Assembly (NCBI GenBank): GCA_014360645.1
Contig: JACIXD010000005.1
Location: forward strand, 124,001 to 188,000
Direction of reading: 5' to 3'
Length of the DNA stretch: 64,000 nt
Origin: Actinomycetota bacterium
GTDB lineage: Bacteria; Actinomycetota; Geothermincolia; Geothermincolales; RBG-13-55-18
Position numbers and translations under genes: made by a program. Position 1 is the stretch's first letter; the number at the start of each line of letters is the position of its first letter. Of this stretch, positions 8,177 to 16,199 are shown one piece after another. Under the pieces are notes generated by a model. The model worked only from the letters and a program-made list of their open reading frames with translations, searched no databases and was not told the DNA's origin.

Positions 8177-9010
8177 TCATTCTCGAGCGTCCGACTCCGC
8201 GGTCATGACCTCCATGCGCATGTCCAGAAGCGGGGCATCGACGATGGCCCGCCCGATATCCAGGATGTCCACGTCCATGGACTTCAACTCCTTCAGGTCC
8301 TCGATCCCGATGTTCCCCGCGAAAGCGATCTTCACCCTTTCCCGCAGGCCGCGGCCGGAGAGGGCCGCGGACACCCGGGCGATATCCTCCTTGCGCCCCG
8401 TGTCTATGAAGACGATGGACGCCCCACGGGAGGCGGCCTCGCATGCCTCCTCGGCGACGTCCCCGTGCCTCCCCTTGAGCTGTACCACCTTCTCGCACCC
8501 GTTCATCTCCGCCACGGCCTCCAGGCAACCCCGGATGCCCCCGAGCATCTCCACGTAGTTCTTGTCCAGGTAGACGAAGGGGCGGGGGGATATGCGGAAG
8601 GAGCCGCCGCCGGCCGCGACGGCCCCGCGGACGGCGTCCTTGATCTCTGGTGGCATCTTTTTCCAGGCTCCGCACACGATCCGCGGCTTCTTCCCCGCCC
8701 TCTCCACGAACTCGCGCGTGGCGGTGGCGATGCCCGAGGGCTTGGCCATCAGCCCGATCAGGACCTCCTCGGCCCGGGCCATCTGTTCCGGGGTCCCCCG
8801 CAGCCTGGCCAGGACCTCGCCCGCGCGCACCCGCGTGCCCTCCCCGGCGATGCTCTCCAGGATGATCCCCAGCCTCTCGGCCTCCTCGGCGGCGGCGCCG
8901 CTGCCCGCCAGGACCCCGTCTTCGTCGGAGATGATGCACGCGGTGAAGGTCTTGCGCGCGATGCCGCGGAAGATCGCGTACCTCACATCGACGGGGGGTT
9001 TGACATCCAT
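8177..9010 (-). CDS. Divergent NadC/ModD-like phosphoribosyltransferase
   Basis: From ATG 9010 this is a 277-residue protein with the quinolinate phosphoribosyltransferase two-domain plan: N-terminal GTRVRAGEVLARLRG (biotinyl-like sandwich), then a barrel ending KIAFAGNIGIEDLKEL and DILDIGRAIVDAPLLDM, a typical NadC ending. Key substrate-binding positions differ from true NadC: the ATRKT-PG loop reads CGAWKKMPP, the GGG-x-HR motif is GGGSFR, and the KDNH motif is DKNY. A different base, such as a modified nicotinate, or a ModD-like role is therefore likely. It is the first gene of the operon 4751-9010. A -10-like TATACT on the minus strand (9056-9061) lies about 45 bp upstream, without a clear -35. 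The start could also be at 9040. Confidence 0.7.
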   Translation of the reverse strand: MDVKPPVDVRYAIFRGIARKTFTACIISDEDGVLAGSGAAAEEAERLGIILESIAGEGTRVRAGEVLARLRGTPEQMARAEEVLIGLMAKPSGIATATREFVERAGKKPRIVCGAWKKMPPEIKDAVRGAVAAGGGSFRISPRPFVYLDKNYVEMLGGIRGCLEAVAEMNGCEKVVQLKGRHGDVAEEACEAASRGASIVFIDTGRKEDIARVSAALSGRGLRERVKIAFAGNIGIEDLKELKSMDVDILDIGRAIVDAPLLDMRMEVMTAESDARE

Positions 9011-9102
9011 CGCCGTCTTTCTGCCATGCCGGAAGACCAAGGGCCAGCCAGATAGAGTATATCCGATACGGGCGGCGCCGGCACCATCCCTTCCTGAACT
9101 AA

Positions 9103-9850
9103 CGGACTAATCTTTTTCCTCGGGGACCTCCCGGAGGATCTGAGGATCATGACCTCGAGCTCACGCAGGAGATGGACGGCGACAAGGGCGAGGTCTCCCT
9201 GAAAAAGGGCAAGGCAAGTTACCGCGGCGAGGACGGCAAAAAGGTCGAGGTGGATCTGGAGGACGCCGTTGCGGATACCCAGAAGCTTGTGCGGGTCGGC
9301 GGGAAGTGGCACATCGACATGGAGAGCTTCGAGGACCAGGAGGATTTTCTGGCCGGCTACGTCAAGGGCGGTAGCCAAGGCGGGTGCGACAGGGACATCG
9401 GAAAGGGCATGAGGAGCCATGAGAGCGCGCAGATCGGCATAGCCTTCGACTATACCCGGAGGGATGGGCCGTCAACGAGTACTCCAAGGGTTTTGTGGAG
9501 GCCGTACCGTCCGGAGCCGAGAGCGGGGCAAAGGCGACCTTCTCCACCGAAACCTCTCCGTTGTGGCATATACCCTGGGTTACCGGATAGCCTCTCAGGT
9601 CCGGGAACTGGAAGACCAAAACTGGCCATAGGAGGTGACTTCGGCGATGCCGGCCGGGGTCCCGGCCGCCCAGATCGTCTTCTCATGTCTGGGCGAGCAG
9701 TACTACGGATACAAGGTCATGGATACCATCATGATTTTTGGAGATAACGCTTGTTCCATATCCTGCGTCGCCCGGGAGGAGGTCTTCGAAAAACATCTGG
9801 GCGCCACCCGGAAGATGATGAGCCTTTTCAAGCGGTTGAGCGGTTATCGA
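9103..9850 (+). pseudogene. Broken lipoprotein gene with PsbP-like C-terminal part
   Basis: Three successive frames each carry plausible protein. The first (to about 9453) has GDKGEVSLKKGKASYRGEDG and VRVGGKWHIDME, like the extracytoplasmic DUF4878-type domains of lipoproteins. At 9451-9456 one inserted base breaks IAFDY from PEGWAVNEYSKG, which continues in a second frame to a stop near 9590. A third frame (from about 9635) has GVPAAQIVFSCLGEQYYGYK and DNACSISCVAREEVFEKHLG, the usual end of a PsbP-like domain. No signal peptide or good start is visible before 9145. The parts fit one two-domain exported protein disrupted by at least two frameshifts and a lost 5' end. Sequencing error could produce the frameshifts but not the missing start. 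Confidence 0.5.
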
Positions 9851-9903
9851 GCGGCCTTGCGCCGCCGGCGACGGGACATGGCCGCCTTTCCCCGGGCATC
9901 CTA

Positions 9904-9909
9904 TATAAT
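9904..9909 (+). promoter_or_regulatory. -10 box of a leaderless promoter
   Basis: TATAAT ends 6 nt before the ATG at 9916, so transcription should begin at or next to the start codon, and there is no Shine-Dalgarno sequence in between. No clear -35 is seen. Confidence 0.5.
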
Positions 9910-9915
9910 CTGGGC

Positions 9916-10461
9916 ATGAGAAGGATTTGCGTTGTCTTCGCCGTCCTCCTGTTGGCCGCAACCCCGGCGCTCCTCGCGCCAGGCTGCGGGAGCGGGGGGG
10001 AGAAGGAAGGCGAGGAAGGAGCGGCGATGTTCGCCATCCAGGAGATCCTCGTCCCCAGGGAACGCGATTCCAGCTTCGTGGTGGCCTGGACCAGGAGGTC
10101 CACGGGCATCGGGGACGTCTCCATAGAACAGCTGGGTCTGCGCTTCTGGAAGTGGGAGGGCTCCGGGCTGGTGGAGATCACCCTCGAGGAGTACAAGGAC
10201 CTCGGGGCGCGGCACAGGGACGGCAGCACTTCCTGGACCTACAGCCAGCACACCGTCACGGTCATGGAGCTGGACGAGAAAAAGGGCGAGGCGGTGGTGG
10301 AGATAAGCTCCCTCTACGGCCCGCTCACCGGCGCGGGCATACGTTACCTCCTGCGCAGGGAGGGCGGCTCCTGGAAGAAGGTCTCCGAGGAGACGGTATG
10401 GATCTCCATGCTCCGCGGCGGAGACCGGGTGACGGTCTTACCCGCGCATTCGCTGGCATAA
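9916..10461 (+). CDS. Putative lipoprotein, unknown function
   Basis: The protein has 181 residues. MRRICVVFAVLLLAATPALL followed by Ala-Pro-Gly-Cys is a signal peptide with a slightly atypical lipobox (Pro at -2) and a predicted lipidated Cys at about residue 24. The mature part opens with a Gly/Glu-rich linker and then forms a single mixed alpha/beta domain rich in Trp and Tyr (FWKWEGSGLVEITLEEY). I do not recognise a family. The frame remains open upstream to 9751, but the signal peptide and the -10 box at 9904 fix the start. It follows a broken lipoprotein gene and faces the TetR gene tail to tail. Confidence 0.65.
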   Translation: MRRICVVFAVLLLAATPALLAPGCGSGGEKEGEEGAAMFAIQEILVPRERDSSFVVAWTRRSTGIGDVSIEQLGLRFWKWEGSGLVEITLEEYKDLGARHRDGSTSWTYSQHTVTVMELDEKKGEAVVEISSLYGPLTGAGIRYLLRREGGSWKKVSEETVWISMLRGGDRVTVLPAHSLA

Positions 10462-10478
10462 TATTCCATTCAGGCTGG

Positions 10479-11075
10479 CTAGTAATTGAGGGCGCGGAAG
10501 ACCAGCAGACCCAAATTCTCGGAGACCTCGTCCGCGCTCCCATCGATGAAGCCGCTCTGGCGGCTGTAGGCGGTGAACCCCACGAGGGTCACCAGTATCT
10601 GGGCCGCGATGCGCGCGTCAAGCCCCGCGCACTTCCCCGCCTGCTGCATCTCCCTGATCTTGTCCTCGAGGATGCCGGTGAAGACATTGTGGAAATCGTT
10701 GAACACCTCGCCGAACATGGGGGTCTCCAGCGCGGCCTCTATATAGACGTTGTTGAGGTCGCCGTGGCGGTCGAAGACCTCGTTGATGCCCCGCAGGAGG
10801 ATGCGGATGGCGTCATAGTCGTCGAAGGCGATGCGCTGCATGAGCACGCGCGATGACTCCCCCAGCCGCGCCAGCTCGCGGATGAAATCCTCGAGGATGG
10901 CCATGAGCACGTCGTCCTTGCTCTTGAAGTAGTCGTAGAAGGTGCCGTGTCCGCACCCCGCGCGTTCGATGATGTCCACCACCTTGGTGCGGTGGTAGCC
11001 CTTCTCCAAGAAGACGTCGTGGGCGGCGTCTACGATCCTGCTGCGGGTCATCTCGGACTTGCTCCGCTTGGCCAT
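10479..11075 (-). CDS. TetR family transcriptional regulator
   Basis: This 198-residue regulator has the TetR N-terminal helix-turn-helix at about residues 10-55 (IVDAAHDVFLEKGYHRTKVV ... GHGTFYDYFKSKDDVL) and a divergent ligand-binding C-terminus. It is divergent from the acyl-CoA ligase gene with 201 bp between the starts, an arrangement in which TetR proteins usually repress the neighbour and themselves; an acyl-CoA or fatty-acid ligand would fit. I see no clear long palindrome in the shared intergenic region, so the operator is not assigned. Confidence 0.88.
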   Translation of the reverse strand: MAKRSKSEMTRSRIVDAAHDVFLEKGYHRTKVVDIIERAGCGHGTFYDYFKSKDDVLMAILEDFIRELARLGESSRVLMQRIAFDDYDAIRILLRGINEVFDRHGDLNNVYIEAALETPMFGEVFNDFHNVFTGILEDKIREMQQAGKCAGLDARIAAQILVTLVGFTAYSRQSGFIDGSADEVSENLGLLVFRALNY

Positions 11076-11198
11076 GTGCCTGAAACCTCCCGCGGACCCC
11101 GGGCGACGGGGCCGGTCATGCCCTCGATAGCATGTCGGTTCCTTATGGGAAATATATCACATGGGGGGCGCGCGATAAACGCGGCGGGGCTTGCGTCG

Positions 11199-11227
11199 TT
11201 GACAGAGCGGAATGCCGGTGCGAATAT
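11199..11227 (+). promoter_or_regulatory. Promoter of the acyl-CoA ligase gene
   Basis: A perfect TTGACA (11199-11204), a 17-bp spacer and GAATAT (11222-11227) predict a start near 11234 and a leader of about 43 nt before the ATG at 11277. It lies in the region shared with the divergent TetR gene. Confidence 0.6.
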
Positions 11228-11276
11228 GAATCCGTACTAACGCTGCGTCTGTGTTCATTCAGGGGAGGGAAGATCG

Positions 11277-12962
11277 ATGAGGCTGTTTCCGGACAAATAC
11301 AAGCTCGCCCTGGCCAGGGACCTCACCTTGGCGAACTTCCACGACCGCATGGCGGAGCTGCGCGGGGAGAAGACGATCTGCAGGCTGCACGAGCCTTTGC
11401 GCTACCGGGACTTCAGCCTGGGGGAGTTGTCCTTCGCCGACGCGGCGCGTTTCGTGGACCGGGCCGCCTCCGCCCTGCGAGACCTGGGAGTAAAGCCCGG
11501 GGAAAGGGTGGGGGTGAACACCTCCAACAACGTCGACCTGCCCCTGCTGGTGTTCGCCATCGCCCGCGCCGGGGCCATAGCGGTGCCCATGAACTACATG
11601 CTCAAGGCCAGGGAGATGGATTACATCCTCGGAAACTGCGGCGCGGAGACCCTTATCCTGGACCGGGAGGTCTTCGAGGCCAATGTGGGGGACAAGGGGG
11701 CGCTGCACGGGATCGCGCGCTGGGTCGCCGCGGGACCGGCGGACGATTGTCCGGAGGGGTTCTTGTCGCTCGATGAGGCCATGTCCGCCGCCTCCGGGGG
11801 CGGGGCTTCGCGCCTGGACCCCGACCAGCCGGTGGCCATCTTCTACACCTCGGGCACCACGGGTTTCCCCAAAGGGGCGGTGATGACCTCGCGCAGCCTG
11901 CTCACCGCCCAGAAGATCGCCGCCGCCGTGCTTCCGGTGGGGCCCGGCTTCAAGGGCGTGTTCTGCCTTCCGGCGGCCCACGTCATGGGGTTCGGCTGTT
12001 ACATCATAGGGTGCTGCGTGGGGCTGCAGGCCTACTTCATGCGCCATTTTTCGCCCCGCGAGGTGCTGGAGGCCATGGAGCGGGAGAAGGCCGACCTCTT
12101 CGTGGGCGTGCCCGCCATGTATGCCATGATGCTGGCGGAGGGCATCGATAAATACGACCTCTCCAGCCTGAAGATGCTGGGCAGCGCGGCGGATGCCATG
12201 CCTGAGGAATACGTCGAGGCCTTCCGCGACAAGGGAACCCTTTTCCGGCTCGGTCCCCTGCGCGCCCGGGCCTTCTTCGCCGAGGTTTACGGCATGGTGG
12301 AGCTAGCGGGGGTAGCCACCCTCAAGATCGCCATCATGGGCTTACGCTTCCCCCCGGGCTGCGTGGGGTGGCCAGTGTGGCCGGTACGCGTGCGCATCCT
12401 GGACGAGGAGGGCAGGGAGTTGCCCCCGGGCGAGGTGGGGGAGGTGGCGGTGTCCGGCCCCGGGGTTACCAGGGGATACTGGGGCAACCCCGAGGCGACG
12501 GCGGAGCTTATCCGCGACGGCTGGCTGCGTACCGGGGACATGGGAAAGAAGGACCGCCTGGGGCGCCTCTATTTCGTGGACCGCGCCAAGGACGTCATCA
12601 AGTGCGGCGGCTACTCCGTCTTCTCCGTGGAGGTGGAGAAAGAGGTCCTGGGGCATCCCTCGCTGGCCGACGCCGCGGTGGTGGGGGTGCCGCATCCCCT
12701 GAAAAAGCAGGTGCCCATCGCGGTGGTGACCCTGAAGCCGGGCGAGAGAGCGACGGAGGAGGAGATACTGGCGTGGTGCCGCGAGCACATCGCGGGATAT
12801 AAGTGCCCCCGGGCGGTGCGCATCATCGCCCCGGAGGAGATGCCCTACGGCATGACCCTGAAGGTGCGCAAACTGGAGCTGCGCCGCCGTTTCGGAGACC
12901 TCTTCGCCGGCGCGGCAGGAAGCGAGGAGGGCGAGGAAAGGGAGCCGAAGACCGTGGCCTGA
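11277..12962 (+). CDS. AMP-dependent acyl-CoA synthetase/ligase
   Basis: This 561-residue member of the ANL adenylating superfamily activates a carboxylic acid as acyl-AMP and transfers it to CoA. The P-loop YTSGTTGFPKG is near residue 190; the hinge TGDMGKKDRLGRLYFVDRAK and VIKCGGYSVFSVEVE are near residues 420-450; the catalytic C-terminal lysine lies in MPYGMTLKVRKLELR near residue 530. The aromatic acid or fatty acid specificity cannot be read from sequence. The start follows GGAGGGAAGATCG. The divergent TetR gene probably controls it. Confidence 0.85.
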   Translation: MRLFPDKYKLALARDLTLANFHDRMAELRGEKTICRLHEPLRYRDFSLGELSFADAARFVDRAASALRDLGVKPGERVGVNTSNNVDLPLLVFAIARAGAIAVPMNYMLKAREMDYILGNCGAETLILDREVFEANVGDKGALHGIARWVAAGPADDCPEGFLSLDEAMSAASGGGASRLDPDQPVAIFYTSGTTGFPKGAVMTSRSLLTAQKIAAAVLPVGPGFKGVFCLPAAHVMGFGCYIIGCCVGLQAYFMRHFSPREVLEAMEREKADLFVGVPAMYAMMLAEGIDKYDLSSLKMLGSAADAMPEEYVEAFRDKGTLFRLGPLRARAFFAEVYGMVELAGVATLKIAIMGLRFPPGCVGWPVWPVRVRILDEEGRELPPGEVGEVAVSGPGVTRGYWGNPEATAELIRDGWLRTGDMGKKDRLGRLYFVDRAKDVIKCGGYSVFSVEVEKEVLGHPSLADAAVVGVPHPLKKQVPIAVVTLKPGERATEEEILAWCREHIAGYKCPRAVRIIAPEEMPYGMTLKVRKLELRRRFGDLFAGAAGSEEGEEREPKTVA

Positions 12963-13052
12963 GGGTCTGACGCGGATAGCCCGGGCGTGCGCATTCCGGC
13001 GGAGCGGAGGAGGCGCGGGCCTGCGCTCCGCGCCCGTTTCGGGGACGCCCGC

Positions 13053-15938
13053 TCATTCCGTGAAACACTTTCGCACCGCGTGGCCCAGGCGGTCGCGCGT
13101 GATCTCCTCCACGCGCATGCCCCCGGGCAGCGCCCGGCGGAAGAGGCCGCCATACGAGCGTTTGAGGAAACGGGGGTCGAGCACCACGATCACCCCCCGG
13201 TCGGTGGAACGCCGGATCAGCCTGCCCACCCCCTGGCGGAAGAGGGTAACGGCCAGGGGCACGTAATAGGAGTTCCATCCCCCCATGCCGGCGCGGTCGT
13301 AGTGTTCCACCCGCCCCGCCACCACCGGCTCTTCGGGGTGGCGGAAGGGAAGTTTTACCATGATCACGGCGGAGAGGGACTCGCCCGGCACGTCGATCCC
13401 CTCCCAGAAGGCCTCCGTCGCCAGGAGCACGGAGTCGCGGTCATCGCGGAAGCGCTCCAGGAGCAGGGAATTGGGCGTGCTCCGGTCCTGGCGCAGGCAG
13501 CAAATGCCGCGCTTCTCCAGGCGGGGGCGGAGCTCCCGATGGAGTAGCTCCACCTGCTGGTGGGAGGTGAGGAGCACCAGCGCCTTGCCCCCGCTGGCCG
13601 CGGCCGCCTCCTCCACCACCTCGCCCACGCTCCGCATGTAGTCGCGGAAGGCATTTCCCCCCGCCGCGGGCTCCGGCAGGTCGCTGACGGCGAAAAGCCG
13701 CACCTGGCGCGAGTAGTCGAAGGGGGAGTCCAGGGCGAGGAGGCGCAGCTCCTTGCCGCCCTCCTCCACTAGCTCCAGGCCGGTGCGGCGCAGGAAGAAG
13801 GAAAACCCCTCCCTGGGGCCGGGTACGCGCAGGGAGGCGGAGGTGAGCACGCAAGCATCCAGTCCCCCGAAGAGCAGGGCAGCCAGATCGGAGCCCACGT
13901 CCACCGGCGCGCTGCGCAGTCGGAAAGGGGGATGCGAGCGCCGGGCGCGCGCCTGCGGTCGTTCCATCCACCGCAGGTGGCGGCGAAAGCCGTTCTCGTC
14001 GGGGTCGCACATGAAGACCTCCAGGGCCTCGGCGGCCTCGCCGAGGCCCTCCGCCAGCACCTCTCCCCGTCGCAGAGATCTCGCCCCCTCCTCGTCCTCC
14101 CTGCTCTCCAGGGAGGACGCCCCCGCCGCCAGCTCCGCCGCAAGCCGCGAGAGCCGGCGCAGTGTCGCGGAGAGGGACATCCCCCTCTCGCGGGCCTTTT
14201 CCCAGGCGGGGAGGCGTGCGGTGCCCTCGTCCAGGCGCCGCCTCTCCTCCCGCGCGGCGGGCAGGAAGGTGTCCAGCGCCCCGAGCAAGAGCTCCTCTAC
14301 CTCCGCGCCTGCCCTCTCTGCCGCCTCCCGGGCCTCGGCTATCATCGCCCTCCCGCGCCTGTCCCAAGCCAGGCCTTCCCACCTGGAGAGCACCCCCCTG
14401 CTCCCAGCAAGGTCCTCCAGCAATCTGTCGGTGTCTTCCAGGGAAAAGGTGAGGCTGAAGGCCTCGGTGGCCACGTCCTCCAGGTGGTGCGCCTCGTCCA
14501 CCACCAGGACGCGGATGTCGGGGAGCACCGGGTTCGCGGAGCCCGCCTGGGTGAGCAGGAGGGCGTGGTTGACCACCACCACCTCGCTGGCGGCCGCACG
14601 GGTTCGCGCTCGCTCCACCCAGCAGCGGGAGGCGAAGTCGCAGCGGGGGCGCAGGCAGTCCTCGGGAGTGGAGGTCAGTTCCCTGACCAGTTCCCCCAGG
14701 CGGTCGCGCAGCCCCAGGGAGATCTCCTCCAGGTCGCCCGCGGGGGTGCGGGTAAGCCAGGAAGCGAGGAACGCATAGGAGAGAGCGGGGACGAAGTCGC
14801 CGAATCGGAGCACCGCCTCGCCGCGCGAGAGATACGCGCACCACTCCGCCCACTTGCGCAGGCATAAGTAGTTCCCGCGCCCCTTGAGTAGGGCATAGTC
14901 CACCGCCCCCAGGGCGCGCGAGAGCAGCGGCAGGTCGCGGTGGAAGAGCTGCTCCTGGAGGCTGCGGGTATAGGTGGAGACCACCAGGGCGCCTCCTCCG
15001 CGCCGCGCGTGCAGGATGCCGGGGAGCAGGTAGGCGATGGATTTCCCCACCCCCGTGCCCGCCTCCACTACCAGGAAGGCGGAATCTTCCAGAGCGACCT
15101 CGACGGCGGCGGCCATCTCCGCTTGCTGGGGGCGGATCTCGTGGTCGTCCCTCAGCGCCGCCAGCGGCCCCGATGCGGAGAGAAGGGAGGCCGCGTCAAG
15201 GCCGGCGAGTGGGGTGTTTCCCGGGCGGGAGGAAGCGCGGGAGGAGGGGGATGCGCGGGCGCCGCGGCGGAGACCCCCGGGACCGGCGTCCTCCGCCTCC
15301 CTCCTGCCCGTGCAGTCCATGGCCTCGGTGAGGTCGGGGAAGCGTGCGCGGCCGGGCCTGCCCGGAAAGAAGCCGCGCCATGGAGAGGAGGCCTCCTGCA
15401 GGGCACCAAGCACGGCGGAGCGGACGCGGTGGGGCGTCTCCCCCCAGACCTCCCTCAGTCGGCGGAGGATGCGGAAGAGGAGGCGCGCGTCCTCCAGGGC
15501 CCTCCAGGAGAGACTTTCGCCCAGGAGGGAGGCGGAGAGGGATTTGAGGGAATGGTCCCGGAGGTAGGGGACGGCGAGCCAGGCCGGCTCCAGGACGTCC
15601 AAGATCTCCCCCGCGGGAAGGTATCCCAGTCGCGCCAGCAGCGGCTCCTCCATCTCCACGGCGCCGTGGGCGATGACGGGGTTGTCCCCCAGGAAGGCGC
15701 GCAACCGCTCCAGGGCGTCCGGAAGAGGGACGCCATGGAGATAGTCCTCCGCCGACCTGCCGTTCCTTTCCAGGAGACCCGCGGGCACCGGCGAGCCGGG
15801 GTCCACCAGCGCCTGGAAGCTGTCGCGCTCACGCCAGGAACGCACGCGCAGCGCCGCGAGCTCAAGGGGCAGGGCGCTCTCGGCGTCGGGGCCGGTGGTC
15901 ACGACCTCCAGCACGCAGAAATCGCTCTCCCAATCCAA
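13053..15938 (-). CDS. dinG: DinG-type ATP-dependent helicase with degenerate DnaQ-like exonuclease domain
   Basis: The 961-residue protein joins an N-terminal DEDDh-exonuclease-like domain (about 1-170) to an XPD/DinG superfamily 2 helicase. Helicase signs: Walker A EAGTGVGKS near residue 295, DEAHHLEDVA (Walker B), Fe-S cluster cysteines between them (NYLCLRKW ... CLRPRCDFASRCW), and a C-terminal QGVGRLIRRSTDRG motif VI. In the exonuclease domain the Asp-x-Glu pair is changed to Glu11-x-Val13 (EVVTTG), the second acidic motif is AVEMEEPLL, and the His before the last Asp is Trp (SWRALEDAR), so nuclease activity is probably lost. The start is TTG at 15938 after GAGAGGTG. It would unwind 5' tailed DNA or R-loops during repair. 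Confidence 0.88.
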   Translation of the reverse strand: MDWESDFCVLEVVTTGPDAESALPLELAALRVRSWRERDSFQALVDPGSPVPAGLLERNGRSAEDYLHGVPLPDALERLRAFLGDNPVIAHGAVEMEEPLLARLGYLPAGEILDVLEPAWLAVPYLRDHSLKSLSASLLGESLSWRALEDARLLFRILRRLREVWGETPHRVRSAVLGALQEASSPWRGFFPGRPGRARFPDLTEAMDCTGRREAEDAGPGGLRRGARASPSSRASSRPGNTPLAGLDAASLLSASGPLAALRDDHEIRPQQAEMAAAVEVALEDSAFLVVEAGTGVGKSIAYLLPGILHARRGGGALVVSTYTRSLQEQLFHRDLPLLSRALGAVDYALLKGRGNYLCLRKWAEWCAYLSRGEAVLRFGDFVPALSYAFLASWLTRTPAGDLEEISLGLRDRLGELVRELTSTPEDCLRPRCDFASRCWVERARTRAAASEVVVVNHALLLTQAGSANPVLPDIRVLVVDEAHHLEDVATEAFSLTFSLEDTDRLLEDLAGSRGVLSRWEGLAWDRRGRAMIAEAREAAERAGAEVEELLLGALDTFLPAAREERRRLDEGTARLPAWEKARERGMSLSATLRRLSRLAAELAAGASSLESREDEEGARSLRRGEVLAEGLGEAAEALEVFMCDPDENGFRRHLRWMERPQARARRSHPPFRLRSAPVDVGSDLAALLFGGLDACVLTSASLRVPGPREGFSFFLRRTGLELVEEGGKELRLLALDSPFDYSRQVRLFAVSDLPEPAAGGNAFRDYMRSVGEVVEEAAAASGGKALVLLTSHQQVELLHRELRPRLEKRGICCLRQDRSTPNSLLLERFRDDRDSVLLATEAFWEGIDVPGESLSAVIMVKLPFRHPEEPVVAGRVEHYDRAGMGGWNSYYVPLAVTLFRQGVGRLIRRSTDRGVIVVLDPRFLKRSYGGLFRRALPGGMRVEEITRDRLGHAVRKCFTE

Positions 15939-16125
15939 AGCCGCACCTCTCGTTCACGTGCCCGCCGCCCCGCCCGCCGCCACCGAAGAGCCTGCGGCAG
16001 GCCGCTCCCCGCCTTCCCGCTCCGCAGACGACCCGGGCTCCCCGCGCCATGTGTCCCGGCAGGAGGGATTCTAGCACCCGGGGATGACAGGGAGGACGGG
16101 TGCGGGCCCGCGGGCGCGGGCCGGC

Positions 16126-16154
16126 TTGTGCTCCTATCGACGTTTCATGATAAT
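16126..16154 (+). promoter_or_regulatory. Promoter of the MerR-TetR fusion gene
   Basis: TTGTGC (16126-16131), a 17-bp spacer and GATAAT (16149-16154), in an AT-rich pocket (TGATAATTAATATC) that stands out from the G+C-rich surroundings. The predicted leader is about 40 nt. Confidence 0.5.
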
Positions 16155-16199
16155 TAATATCAGAGTAAGCAGGTCCGCCAAGAGGAGGGATGCGCTGAG

